The position numbers and the translations under genes are program-made. Shown piece after piece: positions 1-12,815 of a stretch of 64,000 nucleotides of DNA (within the stretch, counting starts at the first letter, position 1; each line of letters begins with the position of its first letter). This stretch comes from Turbatrix aceti (lineage: Eukaryota; Nematoda; Chromadorea; Rhabditida; Panagrolaimidae), in NCBI GenBank assembly GCA_963969345.1, contig OZ017770.1, positions 9,666,180 through 9,730,179 on the forward strand. The letters are read 5' to 3'. The notes under the pieces were generated by a model. That model worked only from the letters and a program-made list of their open reading frames with translations, was not told the origin of the DNA and did no database searches.

Positions 1-60
<60 letters not shown>
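1..60. repeat. (AC)n microsatellite
   Basis: The window opens with an uninterrupted run of 30 AC dinucleotides. It is cut by the window edge, so its full length is unknown. It ends about 100 bp upstream of the first exon of the SKP1-like gene. Confidence 0.98.
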
Positions 61-65
<5 letters not shown>

Positions 66-149
66 TTCTAGAAGTTTCTCTTTCTCATTTTTTCCAACGC
101 GTTTTTTCATTTTCCTGCGTCATTGTCTGTCGGGTTTAGACTTATTTTA

Positions 150-161
150 TTTGTTTTACAG
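150..161 (+). other. Putative trans-splice or 5'UTR splice acceptor of the SKP1-like gene
   Basis: A pyrimidine-rich stretch ending in TTTTACAG stops 25 nt before the ATG at 187. In a nematode this is where a spliced leader would be joined. An ordinary 5'UTR intron is the alternative, because sequence left of the window is missing. Confidence 0.5.
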
Positions 162-186
162 CATTTTTGCATCCTCGCTTCCAAAC

Positions 187-916
187 ATGCCGATCAAGTT
201 GCAATCCAATGACGGAGAAATCTTTGAAGTTGGCCCTGAAATCATCAAGTTTTCCAATACGTTGTACACCATGTTTCAAGGTTGGTTTTGCTTTTTTTTG
301 CCGGTAGAGAGATCAATACAGCATGTGAAGAACGTTGTTCTGTCTGCGTTCCTTTTTTTATAATGTTTTTTTGTGAAAAACCAATCTTTTGGGCTCTTAT
401 TGTTCGAAAACACTTTTAGTGCTTACGTCAAAATTTGTTATTAGAGTGAACAAGTTTCTGGGTTATGTTAAAAATATATTTTTTATTGCGGAATATATTT
501 CAGGTCTCGAAATCGATCTCGATGGCTCTGACATGCCGACTGAGCCAATTCCAATCAAGAACGTGAGCGGCGCCATCCTGCGCAAGGTGATCGCGTGGTG
601 CACTTACCACCGCTACGACGTAACTTATACGGCGTTTATGCCGAACAAAAACAATATTCCCTCACTGCGCTTCAGGGGCATTTCGAGATGGGATTATAAT
701 TTTCTCAAGATTGACCAGAGCACGCTTTTCGAGCTCATGCTTGCCGCCAACTACCTTGACATCAAAGGTCTCCTTGACTTGACCTGCTTGGATGTTGCTA
801 ACAAAATCAAGGGCAAGTCGCCTGATGAGATTCGTCGCACGTTCGACATCAAGAATGACTTAACCCCCGAGGAAGAAGAACAGATTCTTCGCGAGAATGC
901 CTGGTGCCAAACCTAG
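187..916 (+). CDS. SKP1-family protein (SCF ubiquitin ligase adaptor), two exons
   Basis: Exons 187-280 and 504-916 join in phase 1 (CAAG|GTTGGT donor, TTTCAG acceptor) to encode 168 aa. Exon 1 is the start of the BTB/POZ fold ([13 protein letters not shown]). Exon 2 carries the strongly conserved SKP1 segments [31 protein letters not shown], a [16 protein letters not shown] segment, and a C-terminal helix ending [15 protein letters not shown]. In the SKP1 family these bind the CUL1 N-terminus (BTB part) and the F-box (C-terminal helices). The segment between the WCTYH motif and the [10 protein letters not shown] motif, usually an acidic, proline-rich loop, is replaced by unrelated hydrophobic and basic residues (about aa 70-90). 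It is therefore probably one divergent member of a multi-copy SKR-type family, not the single conserved SKP1. Function in SCF complexes is inferred from family membership. Confidence 0.93.
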
Positions 917-1300
917 TCCGCAGATCGCAGAGCAGCAATGCAAATTCAATCAACCCTGTACCCAATCATCAGCGACCAGCCTTGTTTCACTATTTTGACC
1001 CCTTTTTCGATGCCCCCTGACTTTGTGGGAAATGGGACGTTCACTGGGTGTAAAGTCTATACCTTTGTTCGTGCTATGCGTTTACTCAAACAAAGATATA
1101 TACCGAATAAGCGACACACGAGGGACTGGGGAATAATTACTAATATTTCTGACTGTTGGCTGTGGAATCTGCATGATGTCGTTGATGTGCGTGGTGAGAA
1201 TGGTGTTGCTGCTTCTCGTTTGCGACAGACTTTACATATTTTTTGGATTGACTGATAAAAAATCAGTTTTCGATTTCCGAAAGCAGAATTGCAGAGATTG
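917..1300. other. 3' flank of the SKP1-like gene; no further gene seen
   Basis: This stretch follows the SKP1 stop codon. It contains open frames of about 100 codons on both strands, but neither shows a recognisable motif. It probably holds the SKP1 3'UTR and then runs into the terminal repeat of the first foldback MITE. Confidence 0.5.
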
Positions 1301-1301
1301 G

Positions 1302-2240
1302 TGCTAGAGAACAATTTATTAAGCACAAAACATAGTATTAATAGCTCAATTTACTCATAATTTTAATTTTTGGTACTTCAATAAAAAAAATTATTATTAG
1401 TACGTCGGAATAAAAAAATAAAAAAGAAGTGTACCCGGTCCCCCCCACCATTTTTGTTTTCTCAATTTCGCGACAGCGAAATTGAACCAAGGGCCTCAGC
1501 TAAATAGAGGCCCTCCTTAATTGGTGTTTTGGGCGTTCCGCTACAACTCCTTGAAAAGCACGCACTGCATGATCAACAATTTTTGACGACTTTTTGCAGA
1601 TTTAAATTTATCTATTATGCTTTCAGAAAGAGTTATTGATTTCTTACGTCTGTAAATTCATTGTATCATAAATATTTATAATATTTTTTATTATCAAAAT
1701 GATCAATTTGATAATAAAAAAAATTACTTGCTGTTCCCTGGTGGTTTCGACTCACGCGGATGACCGAATGATTTTTGAAAAGCTTATCAATAAACTTTAA
1801 TAGAAAAATAAAAAATACTACAAATAATTATGACACAATGAATTTACAGGCGTAAGAAATCAATAACTCTTTCTGAAAGCATAATAGATAAATTTAAATC
1901 TGCAAAAAGTCGTCAAAAATTGTTGATCATGCAGTGCGTGTTTTTCAAGGAGTTGTAGCGGAACGCCCAAAACACCAATTAAGGAGGGCCCCTATTGATC
2001 TGGGGCCCTTGGTTCAATTTCGCTGTCGCGAAATTGAGAAAACAAAAATGGTGGGGGGGACCGGGTACACTTCTTTTTTATTTTTTTATTCCGACGTACT
2101 AATAATAATTTTTTTTATTGAAATTTAATTGACGGACAAAAATGAAAAACTGACATTTAGTACCAAAAATTAAAATTATGAGTAAATTAATCTATTAATA
2201 CTATGTTTTGTGCTTTAAATATTGTTCTTTAACCTATTTT
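1302..2240. mobile_element. Foldback MITE, copy 1
   Basis: About 940 bp made of two inverted arms of roughly 430 bp around a short unique centre (about 1735-1800). The ends read approximately AAAATAGGTTAAAGAAC on one side and the reverse complement on the other; the left end is slightly degenerate. Near-identical copies lie at 7051-7999, 48373-49658 and 63067-64000. No transposase is present, so it is non-autonomous. Open frames inside the arms repeat identically in every copy and are not genes. Confidence 0.85.
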
Positions 2241-5200
2241 ACGTAATCCTATGATGACATATATAGTGAGTCGGTATGTAAATTGTAAAGTCAGTTATTG
2301 TCAACCGTGACCCACAGCGGCACACAGTGACCCACGGCGGCGTGTGACAAAATTTATGACTTGGGAAAATTTTATTGTACGGCATTTCCCCTCTCCTCTC
2401 CCCCAACGACCCAATGCCACCCAGAGCGACTCACAGCGACCTACGGCACAACAAATTTTCGCGATGGGAAAATCTTTTTTTCTAAAGGAATTTTTTTTAA
2501 GTTCATTTATTTATAGAACGCGACTTGTGTACGTAGTGAAGCTTGCATTTTGTTTTTTGTCCAGACGAATTCAGGCTAGTACGTGTGACGCAGGTTTTCA
2601 ACAAACCCCAGCTTATGTAAAAGTAGGTCACCTGCCATTTCTTTCGGAAAAACATGCGTCTGTTTTACTCGTCTTTCGTTGCTCACGATTTTGTATTCGT
2701 AGCGTTGTTATATTGTTTCTGCTGCTCAATTTTTGTTCTTACGTTTTACCCGGCGTTCTTTATATACATATGTGTAATTGTTATCCATCACTATTGTCTT
2801 ACTCGTATAAAGCTCGATACTTGTTTGACAGATTGTTGTTATGTTCACATCTTCTTTTTGTTATGCCTTTTTGTATCGATTATGTTAAACGGTGATCAAC
2901 CGAATTGTTCTCCCAACTAGTGTGTTTTGGCATGATTGTGCGCAGCAGTCGATCGTGTTAACTCGGTCGTTTCGGAGTAAAGGTGGTTGTCTATGTGTTT
3001 CTTTCAAAATTATTGTGCTGTCTGCGCTTTTTTCGTTAATCTGGTGAAGCCTGCGTTTTTATCTTACCGAATGGATTCGGGTTGATACGTTTGATGCAGC
3101 GCTTCTGTCGAGCTATGACAGCTCACATAAATAACTGTTTGCCTTTTTTTTCTAGCACAAAAGCATGTGTCCGTCTTGCTCATCGTTCCCTTTTCATCTT
3201 CTTTGTCATCATTTTTTTGCTGTGCGGCAATTTGTTCCTCTATTAGCCAGTCGGTATCTATTTTTTTTGGCATCTGCCTTTTTGTATCAACGGTGCCTTG
3301 TTTTCTATCATTGGGTCTTTCTATTTGGCAATTAATTATACCCCTAGTCCGTTAATCCAAGATTGTACTTTTCCTGGCCTCTGACACAGCTCTTCCATTT
3401 TTCTTTAGTAAAGTAAAACAGGCAAGCATCGGTACATACCTACTTTGTGGCGATTTTCTTGAAACAGCTTTCGCAGTGCTGCCATACGGATACTGACCTT
3501 GGTTTCTGAGATCAGTATCCTATGGCATCATTGGAAAAACTGTTTCAAGGAAAACTGATTCTTTTTTTCTCTATTTGCTTAAAGTTGCAGTAGTTCTCAA
3601 GTCGGAAGGCTTTTTGGAAGCGACTTTTTGCCTGCCGTAAATCTGCTGCAAACGTGTCATGCATCCTGCTGCACTTTGTTTATACATACACAAAAAGTAC
3701 CTCTCTCACTAAAAAACCAAAACTTTTTTTCATAAATGTTTACTAAAGTAATCTGACAAAGATGAATTTGAGTTTCTCGATTGTAGCTTCCGTTGTTTTT
3801 TTCTTCATAAAAAAAATTAATTTCACTTTGAGAAGCTGTCGACTGAACTAACCATTGATGATTTAGAAAAGGTCCGGTATGGTTCCAATATACGCACTAT
3901 CAAAAACGTCAAACCGATGATTCTGGATTCTTAGCTTATTGTTTGGCAGCGTGCTGAACCTGTGCCAGCTTGGAAGTTTCTCTTGGTGCTAAAATTGAGA
4001 GAGCACATTTTTGATTTTTTTGAAGTTTTCTGCTCTTTTTTTTAAACAAAACATGCATTTGAGAGCAGACTTTATTCTACTATGTATTCTGCTCCATTTT
4101 TTCCTTTACACCGGGGGAGCAAACGCAAAAATTTTATTGAGCTTTTCATTGCTGTTTTGGATTTAAATGTGTTTTCTGCATTCAAATTGGCATCTGGCTA
4201 AAAAAAACCGACTTTTCTAAATCCGACTTCCCCCACTAGTGCAGGCTACAAGTTTGTTTACCGTTTTAGTGTCCAAAAATAGCTTTACCGGTTTACGTAA
4301 AACTTCTCAATTATAAATTATCGCTAAAAAGATTTAGGGGCACGTTTCGGCTTTTCATGTATTCCTTGAACATCCATTTCACGTCTGGTTTTTTTTAATC
4401 CCGACATGTTTTGGGTTTTTAAGTAATTCTGTTGGTCGTCGTCATTACAAGGCTGTTATTTGTATTCAAATGACGTTAAAAAGTACCACTTTTTGCTGCA
4501 GAAGCGACTCCCGGCACTATTTTTGTACGGCACTTCTATTCCCCTTCTCTCCCCTTTCCCATTTCTCAGCGATTCTTTGCCTACTACAGCGGCACACAGC
4601 GACCCGCGGTGACAAAATTTGACCCGGGGAAATTTTTTGTACGGCATTTTTCCTCCTCCTTTTCTCCTCTCATCAACAACACTAAATATACGTTTTCTTG
4701 TTAATCAAGCTGTGTATTTCGGAGCTCTTATCCATTTATTTTTCCAAGTCGATGAATAACGTGATCGTAGTACAACATTCAGGCCGGCACGATTACTTCT
4801 TCTCAGGTTGAGACTGCGCTTTCATTGCTGAATCTTTTTTTTAACTGTGCTGTCAGTGACAAAGTATAAAAAAAAGCGTTTTTATTTTTTTATATTTGTT
4901 GTACCCCACAGTACGTTTAAACGCGCAGCAGTGTGTTTGTTAGGGAACAAAGTCACCATTGTTCGCGTTCGTTCGGTTTTTCGAACCATTCTGAAAAATT
5001 GTTCGTGTTCGTTCGCGAACAAAAAAACAGGTTGTTCGCTCAACCCTGGTCTTCACGTTGTGTTCTCACTTTCGGTCAGTTCTTTTACTTTTACATCAGT
5101 CAGTCATTTCTAGGCAGATCGTTTATAGTAATTTCTCCCAGGCTTGATTAATCGTCGTTTTGCTTTTGCTATCAGTGCTATCAAGCAGTTATGTAATCTC

Positions 5201-7050
5201 CATGAATTGTAAGTCAGATCGACGGCTGTAGTGATAGAGTAACGATATAAAATTTTTGTGTTGAAAATTAATACAACATATTATTATGATATAATAAAAC
5301 AAAAAAAAAATCAATTTGACGATATAAATTTTTTTTTGGTTAAAATAATACAACACATTTTTATAATAAATTTTTTTGAATAAAAAAATTGGACGTTGAT
5401 AGAATTTTACGATGGAATTATTTTTTTGATTTGAAAAAAAATATTTACTCTCAAAAAAAAATCTAAGAAATTGTTTTATGTCCAAAAAATATATATAAAA
5501 ATTTTTTTTATATCCAAAAATAAAATGGGAGAAATTCTTGATCGCACAAAAAAATTCTTGGTATGTGATTGAATGCAAGTACTTCGGGTGAATACAACTG
5601 ATTTTGTCTGTTACCAAGCCGATCGATGACGAATGTTTTTTTATCGACCGGTTTTATTTTTTCGGCTCGGGCCAGGCGGATTGGATTTTATGACCCTGTT
5701 TTATGTAGAAAACCCAGGCTCCACCCGGTGAGAACCCAGCTCACTGTGAGGCAGGAGACCGGCTGCCTTGGTTTTCTCTCTTGCAAGCAGCGAACGAGGA
5801 CAAAGAGAAAAAAGAGTCCGCGAATTGAGAAGGAATGAGACGGACTGAGAAATATGCTTATGTACTCACACAGTTGTTTGATATTGGTTAAAGCCAAATA
5901 ATGTCCGTAATTTTAGTTACTTTGCAGAACTTGTGCCAAAACAGTTTAAATGTAACCATTTACCTAAAAAAGCCATTAAAAAACCTATTTCAGGAGCCCC
6001 GTTGACTGCAAACTTTTTCGTAGCTAAAAACGTTAATTGGTTATCCAGTTTTTTTAGGTTCACAAGGTCATCAACTCGTCAATCGTCTGGCTTGGAATAC
6101 CAACTCGTCAATAGTTTTAGTGATATTTTGGTCTCTATTTGCCCAAAACCAGCTGTAGATCAAAAAATGGCACTTGACCTACGATTCAACCCGGCACAAT
6201 TGACCGGTGGCTTTTTGTTGAATCAAAAATGTCTAAATTAAACAGTGTTGTCGGGTTACCCGACCCAACCCGAACCCGACCCAAAAATCCCAGGTTTCGG
6301 GTTGGGTTACCCGAATTTTTAGGGTTCAGGTTCGGGTTTGGGTTTTCGCCAACAAGAAAAACATGCCAATAAAAAACGAAAAAAGTTGAACAAAGCTTGA
6401 AGAATAACGCAAAAAAAAATTTGTAACTGCAAATGCGATGATAAATTTGTATTAAAAGAATAGCACGTATGAAATGAAGATTTTTCAGACAACAAAAGTA
6501 CGCTTGTCAAAAAAAAATAGCACGCAAAACATAGAGATACGGATGAACAAAAGTTCATTCGCAGCGACGCTTTCTGTGCAGTTCTTGCATTCAACTCATT
6601 TTTATCCCGATTTGTTGTTCTGCTTTTTGGTTAATTTTTTCTACTTCCGGGTCCTGGCAGTGACCTACTTTTACATAAGCTGGGGTTTGTTGAAAACCTG
6701 CGTCACACGTACTAGCCTGAATTCGTCTGGACAAAAAACAAAATGCAAGCTTCACTACGTACACAAGTCGCGTTCTATAAATAAATGAACTTAAAAAAAA
6801 TTCCTTTAGAAAAAAAGATTTTCCCATCGCGAAAATTTGTTGTGCCGTAGGTCGCTGTGAGTCGCTCTGGGTGGCATTGGGTCGTTGGGGGAGAGGAGAG
6901 GGGAAATGCCGTACAATAAAATTTTCCCAAGTCATAAATTTTGTCACACGCCGCCGTGGGTCACTGTGTGCCGCTGTGGGTCACGGTTGACAATAACTGA
7001 CTTTACAATTTACATACCGACTCACTATATATGTCATCATAGGATTACGT
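2241..7050 (+). repeat. Large non-coding repeat B, copy 1 (left arm of palindrome 1)
   Basis: The unit consists of a terminal inverted repeat of about 390 bp (2246-2632), a core of about 4 kb, and the inverted terminal repeat (about 6655-7045). The whole unit recurs in reverse at 8000-12615. The terminal repeats carry short GC-rich blocks such as CGACCCAATGCCACCC between GTACGGCATTTCCCC-like stretches. The core has long poly-A/T tracts, a local inverted repeat of GTTCG motifs (about 4960-5035) and an ACCCG/CGGGT-rich patch (about 6248-6350). No open frame shows a known domain. It resembles a non-autonomous DNA transposon with long terminal inverted repeats. Confidence 0.8.
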
Positions 7051-7999
7051 AAAATAGGTTAAAGAACAATATTTAAAGCACAAAACATAGTATTAATAGA
7101 TTAATTTACTCATAATTTTAATTTTTGGTACTAAATGTCAGTTTTTCATTTTTGTCCGTCAATTAAATTTCAATAAAAAAAATTATTATTAGTACGTCGG
7201 AATAAAAAAATAAAAAAGAAGTGTACCCGGTCCCCCCCACCATTTTTGTTTTCTCAATTTCGCGACAGCGAAATTGAACCAAGGGCCCCAGATCAATAGG
7301 GGCCCTCCTTAATTGGTGTTTTGGGCGTTCCGCTACAACTCCTTGAAAAACACGCACTGCATGATCAACAATTTTTGACGACTTTTTGCAGATTTAAATT
7401 TATCTATTATGCTTTCAGAAAGAGTTATTGATTTCTTACGCCTGTAAATTCATTGTGTCATAATTATTTGTAGTATTTTTTATTTTTCTATTAAAGTTTA
7501 TTGATAAGCTTTTCAAAAATCATTCGGTCATCCGCGTGAGTCGAAACCACCAGGGAACAGCAAGTAATTTTTTTTATTATCAAATTGATCATTTTGATAA
7601 TAAAAAATATTATAAATATTTATGATACAATGAATTTACAGACGTAAGAAATCAATAACTCTTTCTGAAAGCATAATAGATAAATTTAAATCTGCAAAAA
7701 GTCGTCAAAAATTGTTGATCATGCAGTGCGTGCTTTTCAAGGAGTTGTAGCGGAACGCCCAAAACACCAATTAAGGAGGGCCTCTATTTAGCTGAGGCCC
7801 TTGGTTCAATTTCGCTGTCGCGAAATTGAGAAAACAAAAATGGTGGGGGGGACCGGGTACACTTCTTTTTTATTTTTTTATTCCGACGTACTAATAATAA
7901 TTTTTTTTATTGAAGTACCAAAATTTATTAAAATTATGAGTAAATTGAGCTATTAATACTATGTTTTGTGCTTTAAATATTGTTCTTTAACCTATTTTA
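7051..7999. mobile_element. Foldback MITE, copy 2 (centre of palindrome 1)
   Basis: This is the same element as 1302-2240 in the opposite orientation, with both ends intact. It lies exactly between the two oppositely oriented copies of repeat B. Because the MITE is itself an inverted repeat, the whole of 2241-12615 can fold as one hairpin. Confidence 0.85.
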
Positions 8000-10900
8000 G
8001 ATGACGTATATAGTGAGTCGGTATGTAAATTGTAAAGTCAGTTATTGTCAACCGTGACCCACAGCGGCACACAGTGACCCACGGCGGCGTGTGACAAAAT
8101 TTATGACTTGGGAAAATTTTATTGTACGGCATTTCCCCTCTCCTCTCCCCCAACGACCCAATGCCACCCAGAGCGACTCACAGCGACCTACGGCACAACA
8201 AATTTTTGCGATGGGAAAATCTTTTTTTTCTAAAGGAATTTTTTTTAAGTTCATTTTTTTATAGAACGCGACTTGTGTACGTAGTGAAGCTTGCATTTTG
8301 TTTTTTGTCCAGACGAATTCAGGCTAGTACGTGTGACGCAGGTTTTCAACAAACCCCAGCTTATGTAAAAGTAGGTCACTGCCAGGACCCGGAAGTAGAA
8401 AAAATTAACCAAAAAGCAGAACAACAAATCGGGATAAAAATGAGTTGAATGCAAGAACTGCACAGAAAGCGTCGCTGCGAATGAACTTTTGTTCATCCGT
8501 ATCTCTATGTTTTGCGTGCTATTTTTTTTTGACAAGCGTACTTTTGTTGTCTGAAAAATCTTCATTTCATACGTGCTATTCTTTTACTTTACTTTACTTT
8601 ACTTTACTTTATTACTCTTACTCGTGCATAATTACTCATTACAAAATTAAAGAGACAGTGATGAGTATCGAGATTGCACGAAGAGGGCGCCGTCAATCGT
8701 AGCTACCTGCGTGCTATTCTTTTAATACAAATTTATCATCGCATTTGCAGTTACAAATTTTTTTTTGCGTTATTCTTCAAGCTTTGTTCAACTTTTTTCG
8801 TTTTTTATTGGCATGTTTTTCTTGTTGGCGAAAACCCAAACCCGAACCTGAACCCTAAAAATTCGGGTAACCCAACCCGAAACCTGGGATTTTTGGGTCG
8901 GGTTCGGGTTGGGTCGGGTAACCCGACAACACTGTTTAATTTAGACATTTTTGATTCAACAAAAAGCCACCGGTCAATTGTGCCGGGTTGAATCGTAGGT
9001 CAAGTGCCATTTTTTGATCTACAGCTGGTTTTGGGCAAATAGAGACCAAAATATCACTAAAACTATTGACGAGTTGGTATTCCAAGCCAGACGATTGACG
9101 AGTTGATGACCTTGTGAACCTAAAAAAACTGGATAACCAATTAACGTTTTTAGCTACGAAAAAGTTTGCAGTCAACGGGGCTCCTGAAATAGGTTTTTTA
9201 ATGGCTTTTTTAGGTAAATGGTTACATTTAAACTGTTTTGGCACAAGTTCTGCAAAGTAACTAAAATTACGGACATTATTTGGCTTTAACCAATATCAAA
9301 CAACTGTGTGAGTACATAAGCATATTTCTCAGTCCGTCTCATTCCTTCTCAATTCGCGGACTCTTTTTTCTCTTTGTCCTCGTTCGCTGCTTGCAAGAGA
9401 GAAAACCAAGGCAGCCGGTCTCCTGCCTCACAGTGAGCTGGGTTCTCACCGGGTGGAGCCTGGGTTTTCTACATAAAACAGGGTCATAAAATCCAATCCG
9501 CCTGGCCCGAGCCGAAAAAATAAAACCGGTCGATAAAAAAACATTCGTCATCGATCGGCTTGGTAACAGACAAAATCAGTTGTATTCACCCGAAGTACTT
9601 GCATTCAATCACATACCAAGAATTTTTTTGTGCGATCAAGAATTTCTCCCATTTTATTTTTGGATATAAAAAAAATTTTTATATATATTTTTTGGACATA
9701 AAACAATTTCTTAGATTTTTTTTTGAGAGTAAATATTTTTTTTCAAATCAAAAAAATAATTCCATCGTAAAATTCTATCAACGTCCAATTTTTTTATTCA
9801 AAAAAATTTATTATAAAAATGTGTTGTATTATTTTAACCAAAAAAAAATTTATATCGTCAAATTGATTTTTTTTTTGTTTTATTATATCATAATAATATG
9901 TTGTATTAATTTTCAACACAAAAATTTTATATCGTTACTCTATCACTACAGCCGTCGATCTGACTTACAATTCATGGAGATTACATAACTGCTTGATAGC
10001 ACTGATAGCAAAAGCAAAACGACGATTAATCAAGCCTGGGAGAAATTACTATAAACGATCTGCCTAGAAATGACTGACTGATGTAAAAGTAAAAGAACTG
10101 ACCGAAAGTGAGAACACAACGTGAAGACCAGGGTTGAGCGAACAACCTGTTTTTTTGTTCGCGAACGAACACGAACAATTTTTCAGAATGGTTCGAAAAA
10201 CCGAACGAACGCGAACAATGGTGACTTTGTTCCCTAACAAACACACTGCTGCGCGTTTAAACGTACTGTGGGGTACAACAAATATAAAAAAATAAAAACG
10301 CTTTTTTTTATACTTTGTCACTGACAGCACAGTTAAAAAAAAGATTCAGCAATGAAAGCGCAGTCTCAACCTGAGAAGAAGTAATCGTGCCGGCCTGAAT
10401 GTTGTACTACGATCACGTTATTCATCGACTTGGAAAAATAAATGGATAAGAGCTCCGAAATACACAGCTTGATTAACAAGAAAACGTATATTTAGTGTTG
10501 TTGATGAGAGGAGAAAAGGAGGAGGAAAAATGCCGTACAAAAAATTTCCCCGGGTCAAATTTTGTCACCGCGGGTCGCTGTGTGCCGCTGTAGTAGGCAA
10601 AGAATCGCTGAGAAATGGGAAAGGGGAGAGAAGGGGAATAGAAGTGCCGTACAAAAATAGTGCCGGGAGTCGCTTCTGCAGCAAAAAGTGGTACTTTTTA
10701 ACGTCATTTGAATACAAATAACAGCCTTGTAATGACGACGACCAACAGAATTACTTAAAAACCCAAAACATGTCGGGATTAAAAAAAACCAGACGTGAAA
10801 TGGATGTTCAAGGAATACATGAAAAGCCGAAACGTGCCCCTAAATCTTTTTAGCGATAATTTATAATTGAGAAGTTTTACGTAAACCGGTAAAGCTATTT

Positions 10901-12615
10901 TTGGACACTAAAACGGTAAACAAACTTGTAGCCTGCACTAGTGGGGGAAGTCGGATTTAGAAAAGTCGGTTTTTTTTAGCCAGATGCCAATTTGAATGCA
11001 GAAAACACATTTAAATCCAAAACAGCAATGAAAAGCTCAATAAAATTTTTGCGTTTGCTCCCCCGGTGTAAAGGAAAAAATGGAGCAGAATACATAGTAG
11101 AATAAAGTCTGCTCTCAAATGCATGTTTTGTTTAAAAAAAAGAGCAGAAAACTTCAAAAAAATCAAAAAATGTGCTCTCTCAATTTTAGCACCAAGAGAA
11201 ACTTCCAAGCTGGCACAGGTTCAGCACGCTGCCAAACAATAAGCTAAGAATCCAGAATCATCGGTTTGACGTTTTTGATAGTGCGTATATTGGAACCATA
11301 CCGGACCTTTTCTAAATCATCAATGGTTAGTTCAGTCGACAGCTTCTCAAAGTGAAATTAATTTTTTTTATGAAGAAAAAAACAACGGAAGCTACAATCG
11401 AGAAACTCAAATTCATCTTTGTCAGATTACTTTAGTAAACATTTATGAAAAAAAGTTTTGGTTTTTTAGTGAGAGAGGTACTTTTTGTGTATGTATAAAC
11501 AAAGTGCAGCAGGATGCATGACACGTTTGCAGCAGATTTACGGCAGGCAAAAAGTCGCTTCCAAAAAGCCTTCCGACTTGAGAACTACTGCAACTTTAAG
11601 CAAATAGAGAAAAAAAGAATCAGTTTTCCTTGAAACAGTTTTTCCAATGATGCCATAGGATACTGATCTCAGAAACCAAGGTCAGTATCCGTATGGCAGC
11701 ACTGCGAAAGCTGTTTCAAGAAAATCGCCACAAAGTAGGTATGTACCGATGCTTGCCTGTTTTACTTTACTAAAGAAAAATGGAAGAGCTGTGTCAGAGG
11801 CCAGGAAAAGTACAATCTTGGATTAACGGACTAGGGGTATAATTAATTGCCAAATAGAAAGACCCAATGATAGAAAACAAGGCACCGTTGATACAAAAAG
11901 GCAGATGCCAAAAAAAATAGATACCGACTGGCTAATAGAGGAACAAATTGCCGCACAGCAAAAAAATGATGACAAAGAAGATGAAAAGGGAACGATGAGC
12001 AAGACGGACACATGCTTTTGTGCTAGAAAAAAAAGGCAAACAGTTATTTATGTGAGCTGTCATAGCTCGACAGAAGCGCTGCATCAAACGTATCAACCCG
12101 AATCCATTCGGTAAGATAAAAACGCAGGCTTCACCAGATTAACGAAAAAAGCGCAGACAGCACAATAATTTTGAAAGAAACACATAGACAACCACCTTTA
12201 CTCCGAAACGACCGAGTTAACACGATCGACTGCTGCGCACAATCATGCCAAAACACACTAGTTGGGAGAACAATTCGGTTGATCACCGTTTAACATAATC
12301 GATACAAAAAGGCATAACAAAAAGAAGATGTGAACATAACAACAATCTGTCAAACAAGTATCGAGCTTTATACGAGTAAGACAATAGTGATGGATAACAA
12401 TTACACATATGTATATAAAGAACGCCGGGTAAAACGTAAGAACAAAAATTGAGCAGCAGAAACAATATAACAACGCTACGAATACAAAATCGTGAGCAAC
12501 GAAAGACGAGTAAAACAGACGCATGTTTTTCCGAAAGAAATGGCAGGTGACCTACTTTTACATAAGCTGGGGTTTGTTGAAAACCTGCGTCACACGTACT
12601 AGCCTGAATTCGTCT
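8000..12615 (-). repeat. Large repeat B, copy 2 (right arm of palindrome 1), cut by the gap
   Basis: This is the reverse complement of 2241-7050. Paired coordinates add up to 15177-15178 on the outer side of the 8586-8709 insertion and to 15039 on the inner side, so the arms are colinear apart from that insertion and small indels. The arm runs into the N gap inside its outer terminal repeat. Identity to the left arm is very high by eye: whole translated frames are identical. Confidence 0.85.
8586..8709 (-). mobile_element. Short retroposon (SINE or 5'-truncated LINE end) with 14-bp target-site duplication
   Basis: A 124-bp segment is present in the right arm of palindrome 1 but absent at the mirror position (about 6450-6470) and in the copy near 53480. 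It is flanked by a perfect 14-bp repeat CGTGCTATTCTTTT at 8572-8585 and 8710-8723. Read on the minus strand it ends in a (TAAAG)n tail. A long variable duplication and a short tandem tail are typical of non-LTR-type insertion. The body was not recognised. Confidence 0.85.
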
Positions 12616-12815
12616 NNNNNNNNNNNNNNNNNNNNNNNNNNNNNNNNNNNNNNNNNNNNNNNNNNNNNNNNNNNNNNNNNNNNNNNNNNNNNNNNNNNNN
12701 NNNNNNNNNNNNNNNNNNNNNNNNNNNNNNNNNNNNNNNNNNNNNNNNNNNNNNNNNNNNNNNNNNNNNNNNNNNNNNNNNNNNNNNNNNNNNNNNNNNN
12801 NNNNNNNNNNNNNNN
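12616..12815. other. Assembly gap (200 N)
   Basis: A run of exactly 200 N lies within the outer terminal repeat of repeat B and ends at the left arm of the tRNA-like foldback element. The round length suggests a gap of unknown size. The true junction between the two repeats is not visible. Confidence 0.97.

Noticed and set aside
2344..3355. Open frames of 60-180 codons in repeat B, perfectly conserved between copies
   Set aside because: They recur identically because the whole repeat is recent. They are Phe/Leu/Cys-rich low-complexity translations without domains, overlap on several frames, and older copies break them.
6248..6350. CGGGTT/AACCCG patch as interstitial telomere
   Set aside because: The pattern is irregular (CCCGAACC, GGGTTACCCG) and partly inverted, not a regular tandem hexamer, and it is a fixed part of every repeat B copy.
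2241..12615. Repeat B copies as long terminal repeats of a retroelement
   Set aside because: The long copies are inverted, not direct, and no gag-pol sequence lies between them.
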